DNA of 64,000 nt from Streptomyces sp. NBC_00425 (GCF_036030735.1 NZ_CP107928.1:7316001-7380000), one strand, 5' to 3'. Positions 17,577 through 26,590 are shown, counted from the first letter of the stretch. Made by a program: numbers and translations. Notes: generated from the sequence alone by a model not told the origin.

Positions 17577-17808
17577 GGGGCCACCGTACGCAACACCGCC
17601 GCACGTGCGCCGGGGAATTCCCGGCACCTGTGAGTCTGTGGGGGAGTGGCCGCCCGAGCGCTCGGAGCCGCCGCGCTGCAGGACCACTGCGCGGCACCGG
17701 TTGGCGGGCAGGTCGGCTGGCGGGCCGGCGGGCAGGCCGAAGGGGGCGCGGGCCGTCGGGCCGGGTCCGCCGGGAGGCCGGGCCGCGTGCTCGGGGGCGA
17801 TCAGGTCG

Positions 17809-18741
17809 TCAGGCCGTCAGGCGCTCGTGGGCCGCGCGCAGACCGGCGAGGGTGTCGCGGCCGGCGGGTCGCAGCGGCGGGCGGACCGGCCCGGCCGGCA
17901 ACCCCAGATCGCCGAGCAGTGCCTTGGCGGTGACGGCCCCGGGCAGACCCGACGCCATCATCGACTCCACCAGCTCCGCAGTCCCGCGCTGGAGCCGGGC
18001 TGCTTCGGCGGTGTCGCCCGCGTCGAACGCGTCCAGGACGGCGCGCATCCGCTCCGGGGCCACGTTGGCGACCGTGCTGACGTAACCGGCCGCGCCCACC
18101 GCGTACAGGGCGAGGTTGTGTTCGTCGCAGCCCGCGTAGTACGCCAACGCGGTGCGGGCGAGCACCTTGTGCGCGCCGAGGAAGTCGGCGGAGCAGTCCT
18201 TGACCGCGACGATCCTCGGGTGCTCGGCGAGTCGGATCAGCGTGTCCGGCTCGATCCGGACGCCGGTGCGGCCGGGGATGTCGTACAGCATCACGGGCAG
18301 CCCGCAGGCGTCCGCGACGTCCCGGAAGTACGCCTCCAGGGCGTCCTGCGGAGGCAGGCTGTAGTACGGGCCGACCACCAGAACGCCGTCCGCGCCCGCC
18401 TTCTCGGCGTCCGACGCCAGCTCCAGGGTGTGCCGGGTGTCGAAGGTGCCCACTCCCGTCACGATCGACGCCCGCTCGCCCACGGCCTCCCGCACCGCCC
18501 GCACCAGGTCCGCCTTCTCGGTGTCCGAGGTGGTCGGCGACTCGCCCGTGGTGCCGGAGAGCACCAGCCCGTCGCAGCCCGCGGACACCAGCCGGTCCGC
18601 CAGTAGCTGCGCGCCGTCGAGGTCGAGCCCGCCCGAGCCGGTGAAGGGGGTGACCATCGCGCAGAGCGCACGTCCGAAGACGGGGCCCCGGGTGGGAGCA
18701 AGGGCGAAGGCGCGGGCCGGGGGCGGTGAGGGCTTCGTCAT
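17809..18741 (-). CDS. dapA: 4-hydroxy-tetrahydrodipicolinate synthase
   Basis: A 310-residue TIM-barrel aldolase of the DHDPS family, condensing pyruvate with aspartate semialdehyde. Signature features are GTTGESPT (63-70), the tyrosine Y153 in LYDIPGRTG with the substrate-binding R158, and the Schiff-base lysine K181 in IVAVKDCSAD. The IPGRTG motif with this arginine marks true DapA rather than a sugar-acid aldolase. Start ATG at 18741 was chosen over an upstream in-frame ATG because the family starts here. It may be one of more than one dapA copy in such genomes. Confidence 0.9.
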   Translation of the reverse strand: MTKPSPPPARAFALAPTRGPVFGRALCAMVTPFTGSGGLDLDGAQLLADRLVSAGCDGLVLSGTTGESPTTSDTEKADLVRAVREAVGERASIVTGVGTFDTRHTLELASDAEKAGADGVLVVGPYYSLPPQDALEAYFRDVADACGLPVMLYDIPGRTGVRIEPDTLIRLAEHPRIVAVKDCSADFLGAHKVLARTALAYYAGCDEHNLALYAVGAAGYVSTVANVAPERMRAVLDAFDAGDTAEAARLQRGTAELVESMMASGLPGAVTAKALLGDLGLPAGPVRPPLRPAGRDTLAGLRAAHERLTA

Positions 18742-19000
18742 GCGAGTAGTCTCGGCTGGGTCACAGTGAAGCTCCACTTAATTCTTCTGCGAGATATGTG
18801 TAAGTAGTGCTACGAGGTGGAGGTGTCCGCAGTGCCGTAGAGGCGATCCGGCGCAGGGATGGCGGAGGGCGGCGGGGGTACCCGGAGGGCTCGGAATCCG
18901 CAGGAGGCGGCGGGCCGTGAGCGGGTCGCGCCGCCCGCCCCGAAGTGCTTCTCGGCGGGTATCGGGGCCGACGTCGCCGAGACAGGGAGAGGGTGCGCCG

Positions 19001-19483
19001 ATGACGCACAGGACGACGGCCGGCCTGCGCCGGCAGATCGAGCGAACCGGACGGCAACTGGGTTCGGCGGCTGGGGAGTTGGTCACCCGTGCCGATGTGC
19101 GCGGCCGTGCCGGCGCCCGCGCCGCCGACCTCCTGGACCGGGCCGGCGCGGTGAGCGTGCAACTGCGCAGCACGGCGTCCCAGGCCGGGCGGCACGTGCG
19201 GGAACGGGCGGGCCGTCCCCGTCGTGCGGGGGAGGGGCCCGCGAGCCGCGCAAACGCCCTGGCGGCCCTGGCGCAGATGCCGTCACGCCGCCCGGCGCGC
19301 ACCCTGCACACCCCGCACACGCCGCGTACCCCGCGTACCGGACACGCCATCCGCGCCGCCGGCACCGCGCACGCCGACGTCCGGTTCGCGCTGCGGCGTC
19401 GGCGGCCGGCGGTGCTCGCGGGGGCGGCCGCCGTGACGCTGGTCGCGGCCGCGGCTGTCGGGAGGAATCGCCTGAGGCGGTGA
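19001..19483 (+). CDS. DUF3618-like membrane-associated protein
   Basis: A 160-residue basic protein. The N terminus contains GLRRQIERTGRQLGSAAGELVTRADVRGRA, the pattern of DUF3618 proteins, followed by a long helical Ala/Arg-rich region, a Thr/Pro/His-rich linker with short HTPHTPRTPRT repeats, and one C-terminal hydrophobic helix (AVLAGAAAVTLVAAAAVG) ending in basic residues. It is likely anchored with the body in the cytosol. GGGAGAGGG precedes the ATG at 19001. Function unknown. It is divergent from dapA across a 259-base gap. Confidence 0.75.
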   Translation: MTHRTTAGLRRQIERTGRQLGSAAGELVTRADVRGRAGARAADLLDRAGAVSVQLRSTASQAGRHVRERAGRPRRAGEGPASRANALAALAQMPSRRPARTLHTPHTPRTPRTGHAIRAAGTAHADVRFALRRRRPAVLAGAAAVTLVAAAAVGRNRLRR

Positions 19484-19506
19484 CCGGGCCGGCGGCCTAG
19501 CTCGCC

Positions 19507-19676
19507 TACGCGCGGACCGCTGCACGCGGGCCACTGCCCGCGGACCGTTACCTGCTGCCCGCGGACCGCCCCCGCGGACGATCACCTGCGGACCGCAGTC
19601 CGCAGTCCGCCGCCCGCAGCCCGCCGCCCGCGGACCACGACTCGCGCGGACCATGCCCCGCGGACCTTCGCCGTTT
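19507..19676. repeat. Cluster of GCGGACC words in a gene-free stretch
   Basis: The 344-base stretch 19484-19827 has no credible gene. It holds about eight copies of (C)CGCGGACC or close variants, irregularly spaced, often preceded by CTGCC, plus a CCGCAGTCCGCAGTCCGCCGCCCGC run. Near its end, 19796-19804, is an A-run unusual for this genome, just before the ArsR-like gene. No regulator can be named. Confidence 0.6.
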
Positions 19677-19827
19677 CGGCCCACCGAGGCCCGGCGCCCC
19701 GACCATCGGGTGCCGGGCCTCGGGCCTGCTCGCCGCCCGACCCGCGGGACGCCATGCCGACGCCACGCCCCCAACCGAAAACTCGAATCCCCTGGACAAA
19801 AAAAGTGTTCGGTGAGACGGTGGACGC

Positions 19828-20439
19828 ATGCTGGACGTCACCGTGATCGAGGACCCCGAGGCCGCAGCCGCCTCCCTGGACCCCATACGGGCCCGACTGC
19901 TCGCCGAGCTGGCCGCCGGACCCGCGTCGGCCGCGATGCTGGCCGGGAAGGTCGGGCTGCCGCGGCAGAAGGTGAACTACCACCTGAAGTCGCTGGAGCG
20001 GCACGGCCTGGTCGAGCTGGCCGGCGAGCGGCGCAAGGGCAACGTCACCGAGCGGCTGATGCGGGCGACCGCGGCGTCGTACGTGATCTCGCCGCTCGCC
20101 CTCGCCCAGGTGCAGCCCGACCCGGACCGCTTCCGCGACCAGCTCTCCGCCCGATGGATGCTCGCCCTCGGCGCCCGGCTGGTCAGGGACGTCGGTTCGC
20201 TGATCACCGGGGCCGCCAAGGCCCGCCGGCAGCTGGCGACCTTCGCTCTGGACGGTGAGGTGCGCTTCGCCTCCGCGGTCGAACGGGCCGCGTTCATCCA
20301 GGAGTTGACGGCCGGCGTCGGCGAGTTGATCCGCAAGTACGACGCCCCTGACGCGGAGGGCGGCCGCGATCACCGGATCGTCGTCGCCGTGCATCCGACG
20401 GTCAAGGACCAGCAGCAGACCCCCGAACTGGACCGATAG
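19828..20439 (+). CDS. ArsR-type winged-helix regulator
   Basis: A 203-residue regulator. The helix-turn-helix is ASAAMLAGKVGLPRQKVNYHLKSL (about residues 32-56), followed by LERHGLVELAGERRKGNV, the wing of ArsR-type proteins; the C-terminal half is helical and may bind a ligand. It has no Cys pair for metal sensing. The next gene, 16 bases downstream, encodes an SRPBCC/AHSA1 protein, a very common partner of such regulators. Probably autoregulated through the AT-rich stretch just upstream. Confidence 0.9.
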   Translation: MLDVTVIEDPEAAAASLDPIRARLLAELAAGPASAAMLAGKVGLPRQKVNYHLKSLERHGLVELAGERRKGNVTERLMRATAASYVISPLALAQVQPDPDRFRDQLSARWMLALGARLVRDVGSLITGAAKARRQLATFALDGEVRFASAVERAAFIQELTAGVGELIRKYDAPDAEGGRDHRIVVAVHPTVKDQQQTPELDR

Positions 20440-20455
20440 GCAGCAGGAGCTCACC

Positions 20456-21187
20456 ATGTCCAAGGAATTCGAGATCGTCAGCGAGTTCGAGGTCGACGCC
20501 ACCCCGGAGCAGGTGTGGGAGGCCGTCACGCACGGCACCGGCGCCTATCTGTGGCCGATGGACCCGCCCGAGCCGCGGGTGGGCGGTACCGCCGCCTTCG
20601 GTTCGACCGTCACCGCCTGGGACCCGCCGCACCACCTCACCGTCCGCAGCGAGGACGTCGGGTTCGACATCCAGAGCGTGAACCAGCTCGAGCACGTCAT
20701 CGAGGGGCGCGACGGCGGCCGGCGGGCCTGGGTGCGCTATGTGCACAGCGGTGTCTTCACGGACGACTGGGACAACCAGTACGACGGCGCGGCCAAGCAC
20801 ACCGACTTCTATCTGCACACCCTGCGCGAGTACCTCACGCACTTCGCGCCCCGCCCGGTGACGTTCGCCTCGGCCGAGGGTCCCGGCGCGTCGGCCACCG
20901 CCGGCGCCCTCGCCGAGGTCGGCGCGGCGCTCGGCCTCTCGGCGGACGACGCCCAGGGCGCCCGGGTGACCGTGCGCGGGCCGCAGGAGTTCGACGCCGT
21001 GCTGGACTACCGCAACCCGTACTTCGTCGGACTGCGCACCGGCACCGCCCTCATCCGTGTCTTCGGCCGCGGCCGCTGGGGCGCGCCGGTCGGCGTCAGC
21101 GTCCATGACTTCGCGCCGGACGCCGACGCCGAGGCTACGGGGAAGGCGTGGCAGGGCTGGCTGAACGGCGTGTTCAGCCGGCCCTGA
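20456..21187 (+). CDS. SRPBCC (AHSA1-like) domain protein
   Basis: A 243-residue protein beginning MSKEFEIVSEFEVDATPEQVWEAV, the entry strand and helix of START/Bet v1-like ligand-binding folds. The remainder repeats the pattern (PPHHLTVRSEDVG, then VRYVHSGVFTDDWDNQYDG and a long helix TDFYLHTLREYLTHF). AGGAG lies seven bases before the ATG. The C-terminal third may be a second small domain. It forms an operon with the ArsR-type regulator. It probably binds a hydrophobic ligand; no enzymatic residues are evident. Confidence 0.88.
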   Translation: MSKEFEIVSEFEVDATPEQVWEAVTHGTGAYLWPMDPPEPRVGGTAAFGSTVTAWDPPHHLTVRSEDVGFDIQSVNQLEHVIEGRDGGRRAWVRYVHSGVFTDDWDNQYDGAAKHTDFYLHTLREYLTHFAPRPVTFASAEGPGASATAGALAEVGAALGLSADDAQGARVTVRGPQEFDAVLDYRNPYFVGLRTGTALIRVFGRGRWGAPVGVSVHDFAPDADAEATGKAWQGWLNGVFSRP

Positions 21188-21199
21188 CCGCGCCGTGGA

Positions 21200-23026
21200 T
21201 CACGGCTCGAAGCGCAGCACCTGCGGGTCGTGGTCGCTGATCTGGTCGTGGAACTCCGAGTTGATGTGCACGCTGTCGTACGCGAAGCCGCAGCCGCGCC
21301 GGATCGACGGGCTCACCAGGATCTGGTCCAGGACCTGCTGGTTGCCCTGGTAGTCGTAGCTGTACCGCTCGCTGCGGGGCAGCGACTTGATCGCCGACCA
21401 CAGGGCGCCGTCGCTCTCGAGGATCTGCGCGGTGCCGGAGAACTCGAAGTCGTTGATGTCGCCGAGCGCGACGACGTCCGCGTTCTTCTGCACCGCGAGG
21501 ATGTCCTTGACGAACGCGTTGACCAGCGTCGCCTGCTGGTGGCGCTGGACCTCCGAGCTGCGCGCCACCGGCTGGTACTGCGAGGTCAGCCCCTGGTCGC
21601 CGCCCTTGGAGTTGAAGTGGTTGGCGATCACGAAGACCGTGCGGCCACGGAAGACGAACTCGCCGGCCAGCGGCTTGCGGCTGTTGGCCCACGCCGCGTC
21701 GGCGGGGGCGATCCGGCCGGGCGAGGCGCTGAGCTGCGCCTTGCCGTGCACCTTGGAGACGGCGACGGCCGTGGTGGAGTCGCCGCCCGCGCGGTCGGTG
21801 AAGGACACCCGCTGCGGGTTGAACAGGAACACCTGGCGGATGTTCCCGCCCGGCTCGCCGCCGTCCGCGTTGTTCACGGGGTCGATCGAGCGCCAGTCGT
21901 ACTTCGGGCCGCCGGCGGCCACGATCGCGTCGATCAGCTTGCCGACCGTCACGTCGGCGGCGACCGTGCCGTCGTTCGTCGCGCCGTTGTCGTCCTGGAT
22001 CTCCTCCAGGGACACGATGTCGGGCGACTTCAGGTTGTTCACGATCGCGGCGGCGTGCTCCTCGAACGTGGCGTCCGACGGGTCGAGGTTCTCGACGTTG
22101 TACGTGGCGACCGCCAGCTCGCCCTTCCTCTGCTTCTGCGTCGTCTCCCGCTGCAGACCGCCGCTCTTGAGCGCGCCGAGCTGGTTGGCGACGAGCGTGT
22201 AGCCGCCGAACTGGTTGTAGTCCAGCGGGCCCGCGGTGACGCCGCCGAGGGTGTCGCCGACGTTCGCGACGGGGAAGTCGGCCGTCGCGCCGAGCGACTG
22301 GATCTGCAGCCGGCCGGTGTTCTGCGACGTGTAGGAGCCGTACAGCGTGCCGCCGCTGCGGCTGGTGTTCTCCCGCGGCTTCACCGTGACCCACAACTCG
22401 GTGTACGGGTCGGTCGCGGTGACCACGCGGGCGTCGGCGACCTGGACGTTCATGCCCTCGAGGGACTCGTAGTAGTCCAGGGCGTAGGTGCCGGGCCGCA
22501 GCGTCAGGCCGTTGATCGAGTTGGCCGCCGCCGCGTCGCCGGCCGGGGTGTAGGCGGCCGGGACCGACCGCGCGTTCACGACGGTCGCCGCCGGGACCGC
22601 GTTGCCGCTGGACAGGACCGTCACCGTCGGCTTGGTGATCTCCGTGATCGACTGGTTGCCGGTGGACGTGCCGCCGGGCACGAACTCCGACACCGTGCCG
22701 GTGACCGTGACGGAGTCGCCGACGGCGACCTTGGGGGCGGAGCTGGTGAAGACGAAGACGCCCTCACTGGTGGCCGGGTCGGCGTCCGGATTCGGATCCT
22801 GGATCCAGAACCCCTTGGACGAACCGTAGGTGCGCACGCCGGTGACGATTCCGGCCACACCCGTGACCGCCTTGCCGGCGTACGGCGATATCCGGGTGGT
22901 GCCCTGGATGTCGTGGATGGCGACCGTCTCCGCGTGCGCGGGGGCGGACAGGGCGACGGTGGAGGCCGCGGAACACACTGCGGCGACGGTGAGCGCGGCG
23001 AGACGCGCGGACTTCTTGCTCGGCAA
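21200..23026 (-). CDS. Secreted endonuclease/exonuclease/phosphatase family protein
   Basis: A 608-residue exported protein. It starts at TTG 23026 behind GGAGGGA (7-base spacing); a Sec signal peptide follows, ending ...LSAPAHA|ET. An OB-fold-like region (about 30-330; IHDIQGTTRISPYAG, then SKGFWIQDPNPDADP) leads into the EEP domain: LAVATYNVENLDPSD, IVSLEEIQDDNG, the RTVFVIANHFNSKGGDQG strand, VVALGDINDFEF and the closing ISDHDPQVLRFE. These supply the Asn, Glu, Asp and His residues of the DNase I-like site. It is probably an extracellular nuclease or phosphodiesterase that scavenges phosphate. A 14-bp inverted repeat lies upstream. Confidence 0.92.
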   Translation of the reverse strand: MPSKKSARLAALTVAAVCSAASTVALSAPAHAETVAIHDIQGTTRISPYAGKAVTGVAGIVTGVRTYGSSKGFWIQDPNPDADPATSEGVFVFTSSAPKVAVGDSVTVTGTVSEFVPGGTSTGNQSITEITKPTVTVLSSGNAVPAATVVNARSVPAAYTPAGDAAAANSINGLTLRPGTYALDYYESLEGMNVQVADARVVTATDPYTELWVTVKPRENTSRSGGTLYGSYTSQNTGRLQIQSLGATADFPVANVGDTLGGVTAGPLDYNQFGGYTLVANQLGALKSGGLQRETTQKQRKGELAVATYNVENLDPSDATFEEHAAAIVNNLKSPDIVSLEEIQDDNGATNDGTVAADVTVGKLIDAIVAAGGPKYDWRSIDPVNNADGGEPGGNIRQVFLFNPQRVSFTDRAGGDSTTAVAVSKVHGKAQLSASPGRIAPADAAWANSRKPLAGEFVFRGRTVFVIANHFNSKGGDQGLTSQYQPVARSSEVQRHQQATLVNAFVKDILAVQKNADVVALGDINDFEFSGTAQILESDGALWSAIKSLPRSERYSYDYQGNQQVLDQILVSPSIRRGCGFAYDSVHINSEFHDQISDHDPQVLRFEP

Positions 23027-23109
23027 CGGAATCCCTCCGGGGACGTACGTGAGCGCCGGGACGAGGGTGGAGCAGGGACGCTGGGGCCGCGACCGGTGGG
23101 GCGGTCCGC

Positions 23110-23162
23110 GACGCGCGTAGAAAATACAGTGAACACATGTCCATCGGATTTCTACGCGCGTC
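23110..23162. promoter_or_regulatory. 14-bp inverted repeat upstream of the secreted nuclease gene
   Basis: GACGCGCGTAGAAA (23110-23123) and its perfect inverse TTTCTACGCGCGTC (23149-23162) flank 25 bases. The same 14-mer occurs once more in the window, at 55343, immediately before the secreted acid phosphatase gene. It is a candidate operator shared by two exported phosphoesterase genes. Confidence 0.55.
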
Positions 23163-23318
23163 AATCTCCTGCCTGGTCAGGCCACTTGTCAAGGTTTCGG
23201 CCATGTACTGCACCTGACCGGGAGATGAACCGGGCGGCATGCGTGCATATCCGTCTAGGCTGAGTGGCCCAGTGCCCACAGCGGGCCGGTGGCACGAAGC
23301 GCCTAGGAGAACCAGCCG

Positions 23319-24746
23319 ATGTCAGACAGCTCCCCCCTGCCGCCGGTGCGCCTGCACCCCGAAGCGGAGCTGGCGCGCGACGCGCTGTCCACGCCGTTGC
23401 TCTCCCGGGCCGTGTCGCTCGCCCGCTGGGCCGGGCCCGACACCCGGGTCGACGCCGGCGGCGGGCTCGTGGAGGAGCAACTGGCGCCCGCCGCCGAGTC
23501 CTTGGGGCTGACCGGGGAGGACGCCGCCGCCTACGCGAGCGAGGCCTGGCGGGTCGCCGTGGACGCCGGACTCGTGGAGATCGTCGACGAGGAGGCCGGC
23601 ACCGTCGCGGCCGGTGAGGAACTGGCCCAGCTCACCGCCGGCTCCCCGCACGACGTCCTCGCCGTCTGGCTCGGCGCCCTGGAGACCGTGCTCGCCGACG
23701 CGGCCGTCCCCGACCTGGACGAGCTCATGGACGCGATGGACGAGGGCGGCGAGGTCGACTTCTCCCGGCTCGACTGGAACCCCGAGGCCGAGGCCGAGTT
23801 CCTCGACGGCGTGCTCGGCAACCTCTACCTCCTCACCGCCAGCGAGGACGGCCCCGGCGACGGTCCCGTCCCGCTCCCCGCGCTCGCCGCCTCCATGCTC
23901 GTGCCCGGGGACATGGACGAGCCCACCAACGACGTCCTGGAGCAGGTCTCCGACGCGATGATGCGGCTCGACGACCAGTTCCGGCTCCTGGAGCCCATCG
24001 GCCTCGTCGCCTACCGCCCCGTCGACGAGGCCCTGATGGCGGACCCCGGCGAGGAGCCCGCCGCCCCGGTCGACGAGACCGACGTCTCCCGCTACGGCAT
24101 GGTCCGCCTCACCCCGCTCGGCCTCTACGGCATGCGGGCCCGGCTGCTGGAGGCCGGCTTCGACGCCCCGGCCGTCGGCGACCTCGCCGACAAGGGCGCC
24201 GACGCCCTCCTCGACGGCAGCGCCGGCTACGGCTCGCGCGCCGCCCTCGCCGAGACCGAGCACTGGCTGGCCCGCCGCGAACCGCTCGCCGCCGCACGGG
24301 AGCTGCTGGCCGCCGCCCGCGGCTCGGACCCCGGCGCCCCACTGCGCCGGCTGCGCTGCCAGCAGGCCCTCTCCCTGCTCGGCGGTCAGGCCGAGCCCGC
24401 CGTCCGCGAGGTCCTCGACGACGCCGAACTCGGCGGACTGGCCCGCGTCTGGCTCAGTGAGCTCGGCGCGACGGACGTGCCCGCCCCCTCCGAGGACCTG
24501 GTCTTCTGGCTCACCATCGACACCCTGGCCGCACAGCTCGCCGCCGAGGGCAACTCCGAGGAGCTGCAGGCCCTCGTCGAAGGACTGGCGCAGCAGCACA
24601 GCGGGTTCTTCGCGGCCGCCTGGCGCGTCGACCACCCGGCCACCCCCGACGTCCTCGAGGCGATGGGACGCCTGCACCCCGACAAGCGCATCGCGAAGGA
24701 GGCCCGCAAGGCCGCCTTCAAGGCGCGTTCCCAGCAGGGCGGCTGA
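23319..24746 (+). CDS. Conserved hypothetical protein, 475 aa
   Basis: A large, acidic, soluble protein (MSDSSPLPPVRLHPEAELARD). It is mostly helical with many short Leu/Ala/Asp/Glu stretches, a central YGMVRLTPLGLYGMRARLLEAGF segment that looks like a winged-helix C-terminal strand, and tandem helical hairpins near the end (ELGGLARVWLSELG, then LEAMGRLHPDKRIAKEARKAAFKA), reminiscent of HEAT-like repeats. No signal peptide or catalytic motif. It resembles uncharacterised proteins that are widespread in Streptomyces; function unknown. The ribosome site AGGAGAA precedes the ATG at 23319. Confidence 0.82.
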   Translation: MSDSSPLPPVRLHPEAELARDALSTPLLSRAVSLARWAGPDTRVDAGGGLVEEQLAPAAESLGLTGEDAAAYASEAWRVAVDAGLVEIVDEEAGTVAAGEELAQLTAGSPHDVLAVWLGALETVLADAAVPDLDELMDAMDEGGEVDFSRLDWNPEAEAEFLDGVLGNLYLLTASEDGPGDGPVPLPALAASMLVPGDMDEPTNDVLEQVSDAMMRLDDQFRLLEPIGLVAYRPVDEALMADPGEEPAAPVDETDVSRYGMVRLTPLGLYGMRARLLEAGFDAPAVGDLADKGADALLDGSAGYGSRAALAETEHWLARREPLAAARELLAAARGSDPGAPLRRLRCQQALSLLGGQAEPAVREVLDDAELGGLARVWLSELGATDVPAPSEDLVFWLTIDTLAAQLAAEGNSEELQALVEGLAQQHSGFFAAAWRVDHPATPDVLEAMGRLHPDKRIAKEARKAAFKARSQQGG

Positions 24747-24918
24747 CCGTCCGAGGGGGACCTCTTTGAGCTTCCGTGGCCTGATGCGTACGGATTCATG
24801 AAAGCGGGTCCCCCGAAGCCGCCTTCCGTTCAACCCCCGTTCAGGCATGGACGGGACGGTGACGCCGAACCGAGGTCCACCCCCCTCCCCGGCACTTCAC
24901 CGTCTCAGGAGACACACC

Positions 24919-26394
24919 ATGTCGCTCACCCGCAGGGACTTCGCCAGGCAGTCCGCGCTCACCGGCGCCGGAGTCGCGCTGGCGGGCAGCGTCGGCGCCC
25001 TCGCCAGCGCGCCGAACGCCCTCGCCGCCACGGACGCCGACCACACCGCGGACGCCGAACACGCCGCGGACGCGGCACGGGGTCCGGCGGCCGGCGGGCA
25101 CCACGGGGTCGGCTACGGACCGCTGCTCCCCGACCCCCACGGCCTGCTCGCGCTGCCCGCCGGGTTCAAGTACCGCGTCATCACGTACAGCGGCAGGACC
25201 AAGCTGGAGTCCGGCGAGATCACCCCGTCCAACCACGACGGCACCGCCGCCTTCTGCGGCCCGCGCGGCGCGACCCTGCTCGTCAACAACCACGAGCTGA
25301 AGGGACCGCGCGCGGGCTGGCAGTACCCGGTCCCGCTCACCGAGGGCCTCGTCTACGACCCGGCGGCGGCCGGCGGCTGCACGGTCGTCGAGGTGCGCCC
25401 CGGCGGCCACGTCGCCGAGTGGGTCGGCATCGCCGGCACCTCCACCAACTGCGCGGGCGGCACCACGCCCTGGGGCACCTGGCTCACCGGCGAGGAGACC
25501 GAGGACAAGGCCGGCCAGAACGGCATGACCAAGGACCACGGCTACATCTTCGAGGTCGACCCCGCCGACCGCCGCGCCAACCGCGCCCCCGAGCCGATCA
25601 AGGCGTTCGGCCGCTACGCCCACGAGGCCGTCGTCATCGACCCCCGGCGCGGCCACGCCTACCTCACCGAGGACGCCTCGGGACCCAACGGCCTGCTCTT
25701 CCGCTGGACTCCGCCGGCCGGCTTCCACCACGGCCGCGGCAGGCTGCGCACCCTCGCCGACGACGCGGGCGTCCTGCAGGCCTTCAAGTGCTTCGACTCG
25801 AGCGGGAAGTTCGTCGACGACCTCTCCCGTGCCACGAAGACCGGCACGGTGTACGGCGTCGACTGGGTCGACGTCCCGGACCGGGACGCCCGCACGGTGT
25901 CCGTCCGCAAGCAGTTCACCGCCGGCCAGGTCACCCGCGCCCGCAAGCTCGAGGGCATGTGGTGGGCCGACGGCGGCACGTACATCGTCTCCTCCTACGC
26001 CCGTGACGAGAGCCCCGTGCAGCACGACGGCGCCGTCTGGTTCTACGACCCCAAGCGCCGCACGCTGACCCTGAAGGTGCTGCTCGGGGTGAACCCCGAC
26101 CCGTCCGTCGACGGCGCCTTCGACGGCCCCGACAACATCACCGTCTCACCCTACGGCGGCCTCGTCATCGCCGAGGACGGCGAGGGCGTCCAGCACCTCT
26201 TCGGGGCCACCGACAGCGGCCGCACCTACCCCATCGCCCGCAACGAACTGAACATCGGCACCGAAGACAAGCCGGAGTACAGCGAGTTCACCGGGGTCAC
26301 CTTCTCGCCCGACGGCCACACCCTGTACGCCAACATCCAGACGCCCGGAATCATGCTGGCGATCACCGGGCCGTGGAAGCGCCACAAGCGGTAA
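24919..26394 (+). CDS. Tat-exported PhoX-type (DUF839) protein
   Basis: A 491-residue protein with a twin-arginine signal (SLTRRDFARQ, hydrophobic stretch, ASAPNALAA cleavage region). The mature part has the DUF839/PhoX pattern: a beta-propeller-like sequence with LLVNNHEL, NCAGGTTPWGTWLTGEET and GRYAHEAVVIDP, followed by YLTEDASGPNGLLFRWTP and FDGPDNITVSPYGGLVIAEDGEG. The conserved CAGGxTPWGTWLTxEE segment is the metal-site region in PhoX phosphatases. AGGAGA precedes the start. Probably a calcium/iron-dependent phosphatase or a related esterase. It is followed by the Y-RNA region. Confidence 0.9.
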   Translation: MSLTRRDFARQSALTGAGVALAGSVGALASAPNALAATDADHTADAEHAADAARGPAAGGHHGVGYGPLLPDPHGLLALPAGFKYRVITYSGRTKLESGEITPSNHDGTAAFCGPRGATLLVNNHELKGPRAGWQYPVPLTEGLVYDPAAAGGCTVVEVRPGGHVAEWVGIAGTSTNCAGGTTPWGTWLTGEETEDKAGQNGMTKDHGYIFEVDPADRRANRAPEPIKAFGRYAHEAVVIDPRRGHAYLTEDASGPNGLLFRWTPPAGFHHGRGRLRTLADDAGVLQAFKCFDSSGKFVDDLSRATKTGTVYGVDWVDVPDRDARTVSVRKQFTAGQVTRARKLEGMWWADGGTYIVSSYARDESPVQHDGAVWFYDPKRRTLTLKVLLGVNPDPSVDGAFDGPDNITVSPYGGLVIAEDGEGVQHLFGATDSGRTYPIARNELNIGTEDKPEYSEFTGVTFSPDGHTLYANIQTPGIMLAITGPWKRHKR

Positions 26395-26441
26395 GCGGTG
26401 AACGGCATTTAATTCGCTCGCCCGTCCCGCGGCCCTCCTCC

Positions 26442-26447
26442 TAAAGT
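26442..26447 (+). promoter_or_regulatory. -10 element for the Y-RNA array
   Basis: TAAAGT ends seven bases before position 26454-26455, exactly where the first Y-RNA outer stem begins. The -35 region is weak. The placement supports transcription starting at the first RNA. Confidence 0.4.
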
Positions 26448-26454
26448 GATGCAT

Positions 26455-26590
26455 GTCCAGGTGCGAAGGCAGGACCTACTTCCACTCTTAATGGGGAGGC
26501 CGCGGGTTCGAATCCCGCCGCCGGCACGACACGCCGGTGTAGCTCAGGGGCAGAGCACCTTGTCGGTTCCGCCGGCCTCGATCTCTGGAC
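26455..26590 (+). ncRNA. Y-RNA-like gene 1 with permuted tRNA-like domain
   Basis: Outer stem GTCCAG/CTGGAC (26455-26460, 26585-26590); conserved strand GTGCGAA; inner helix GGC-A-GGACC (26468-26476) with GGTTC-C-GCC (26565-26573); then TACTTC. Inside sits a tRNA-like module in permuted order: T-arm GCGGG-TTCGAAT-CCCGC (26502-26518), 7-bp acceptor-like stem CGCCGGC/GCCGGTG (26519-26525, 26533-26539) closed by ACGACAC, TA, and D-arm GCTC-AGGGGCA-GAGC (26542-26556). This is the architecture known for bacterial YrlA RNAs, which bind Ro60. The Ro60 gene lies 324 bases downstream. The CGATCT word before the 3' stem is shared with the other two copies. Confidence 0.85.

Noticed and set aside
26496..26560. 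Canonical tRNA genes, because of perfect T-arm and D-arm sequences
   Set aside because: The arms occur in the wrong order (T-arm before D-arm) and there is no anticodon arm between a 5' and 3' end; the same order recurs in the third element, so they are permuted modules, not broken tRNA genes.
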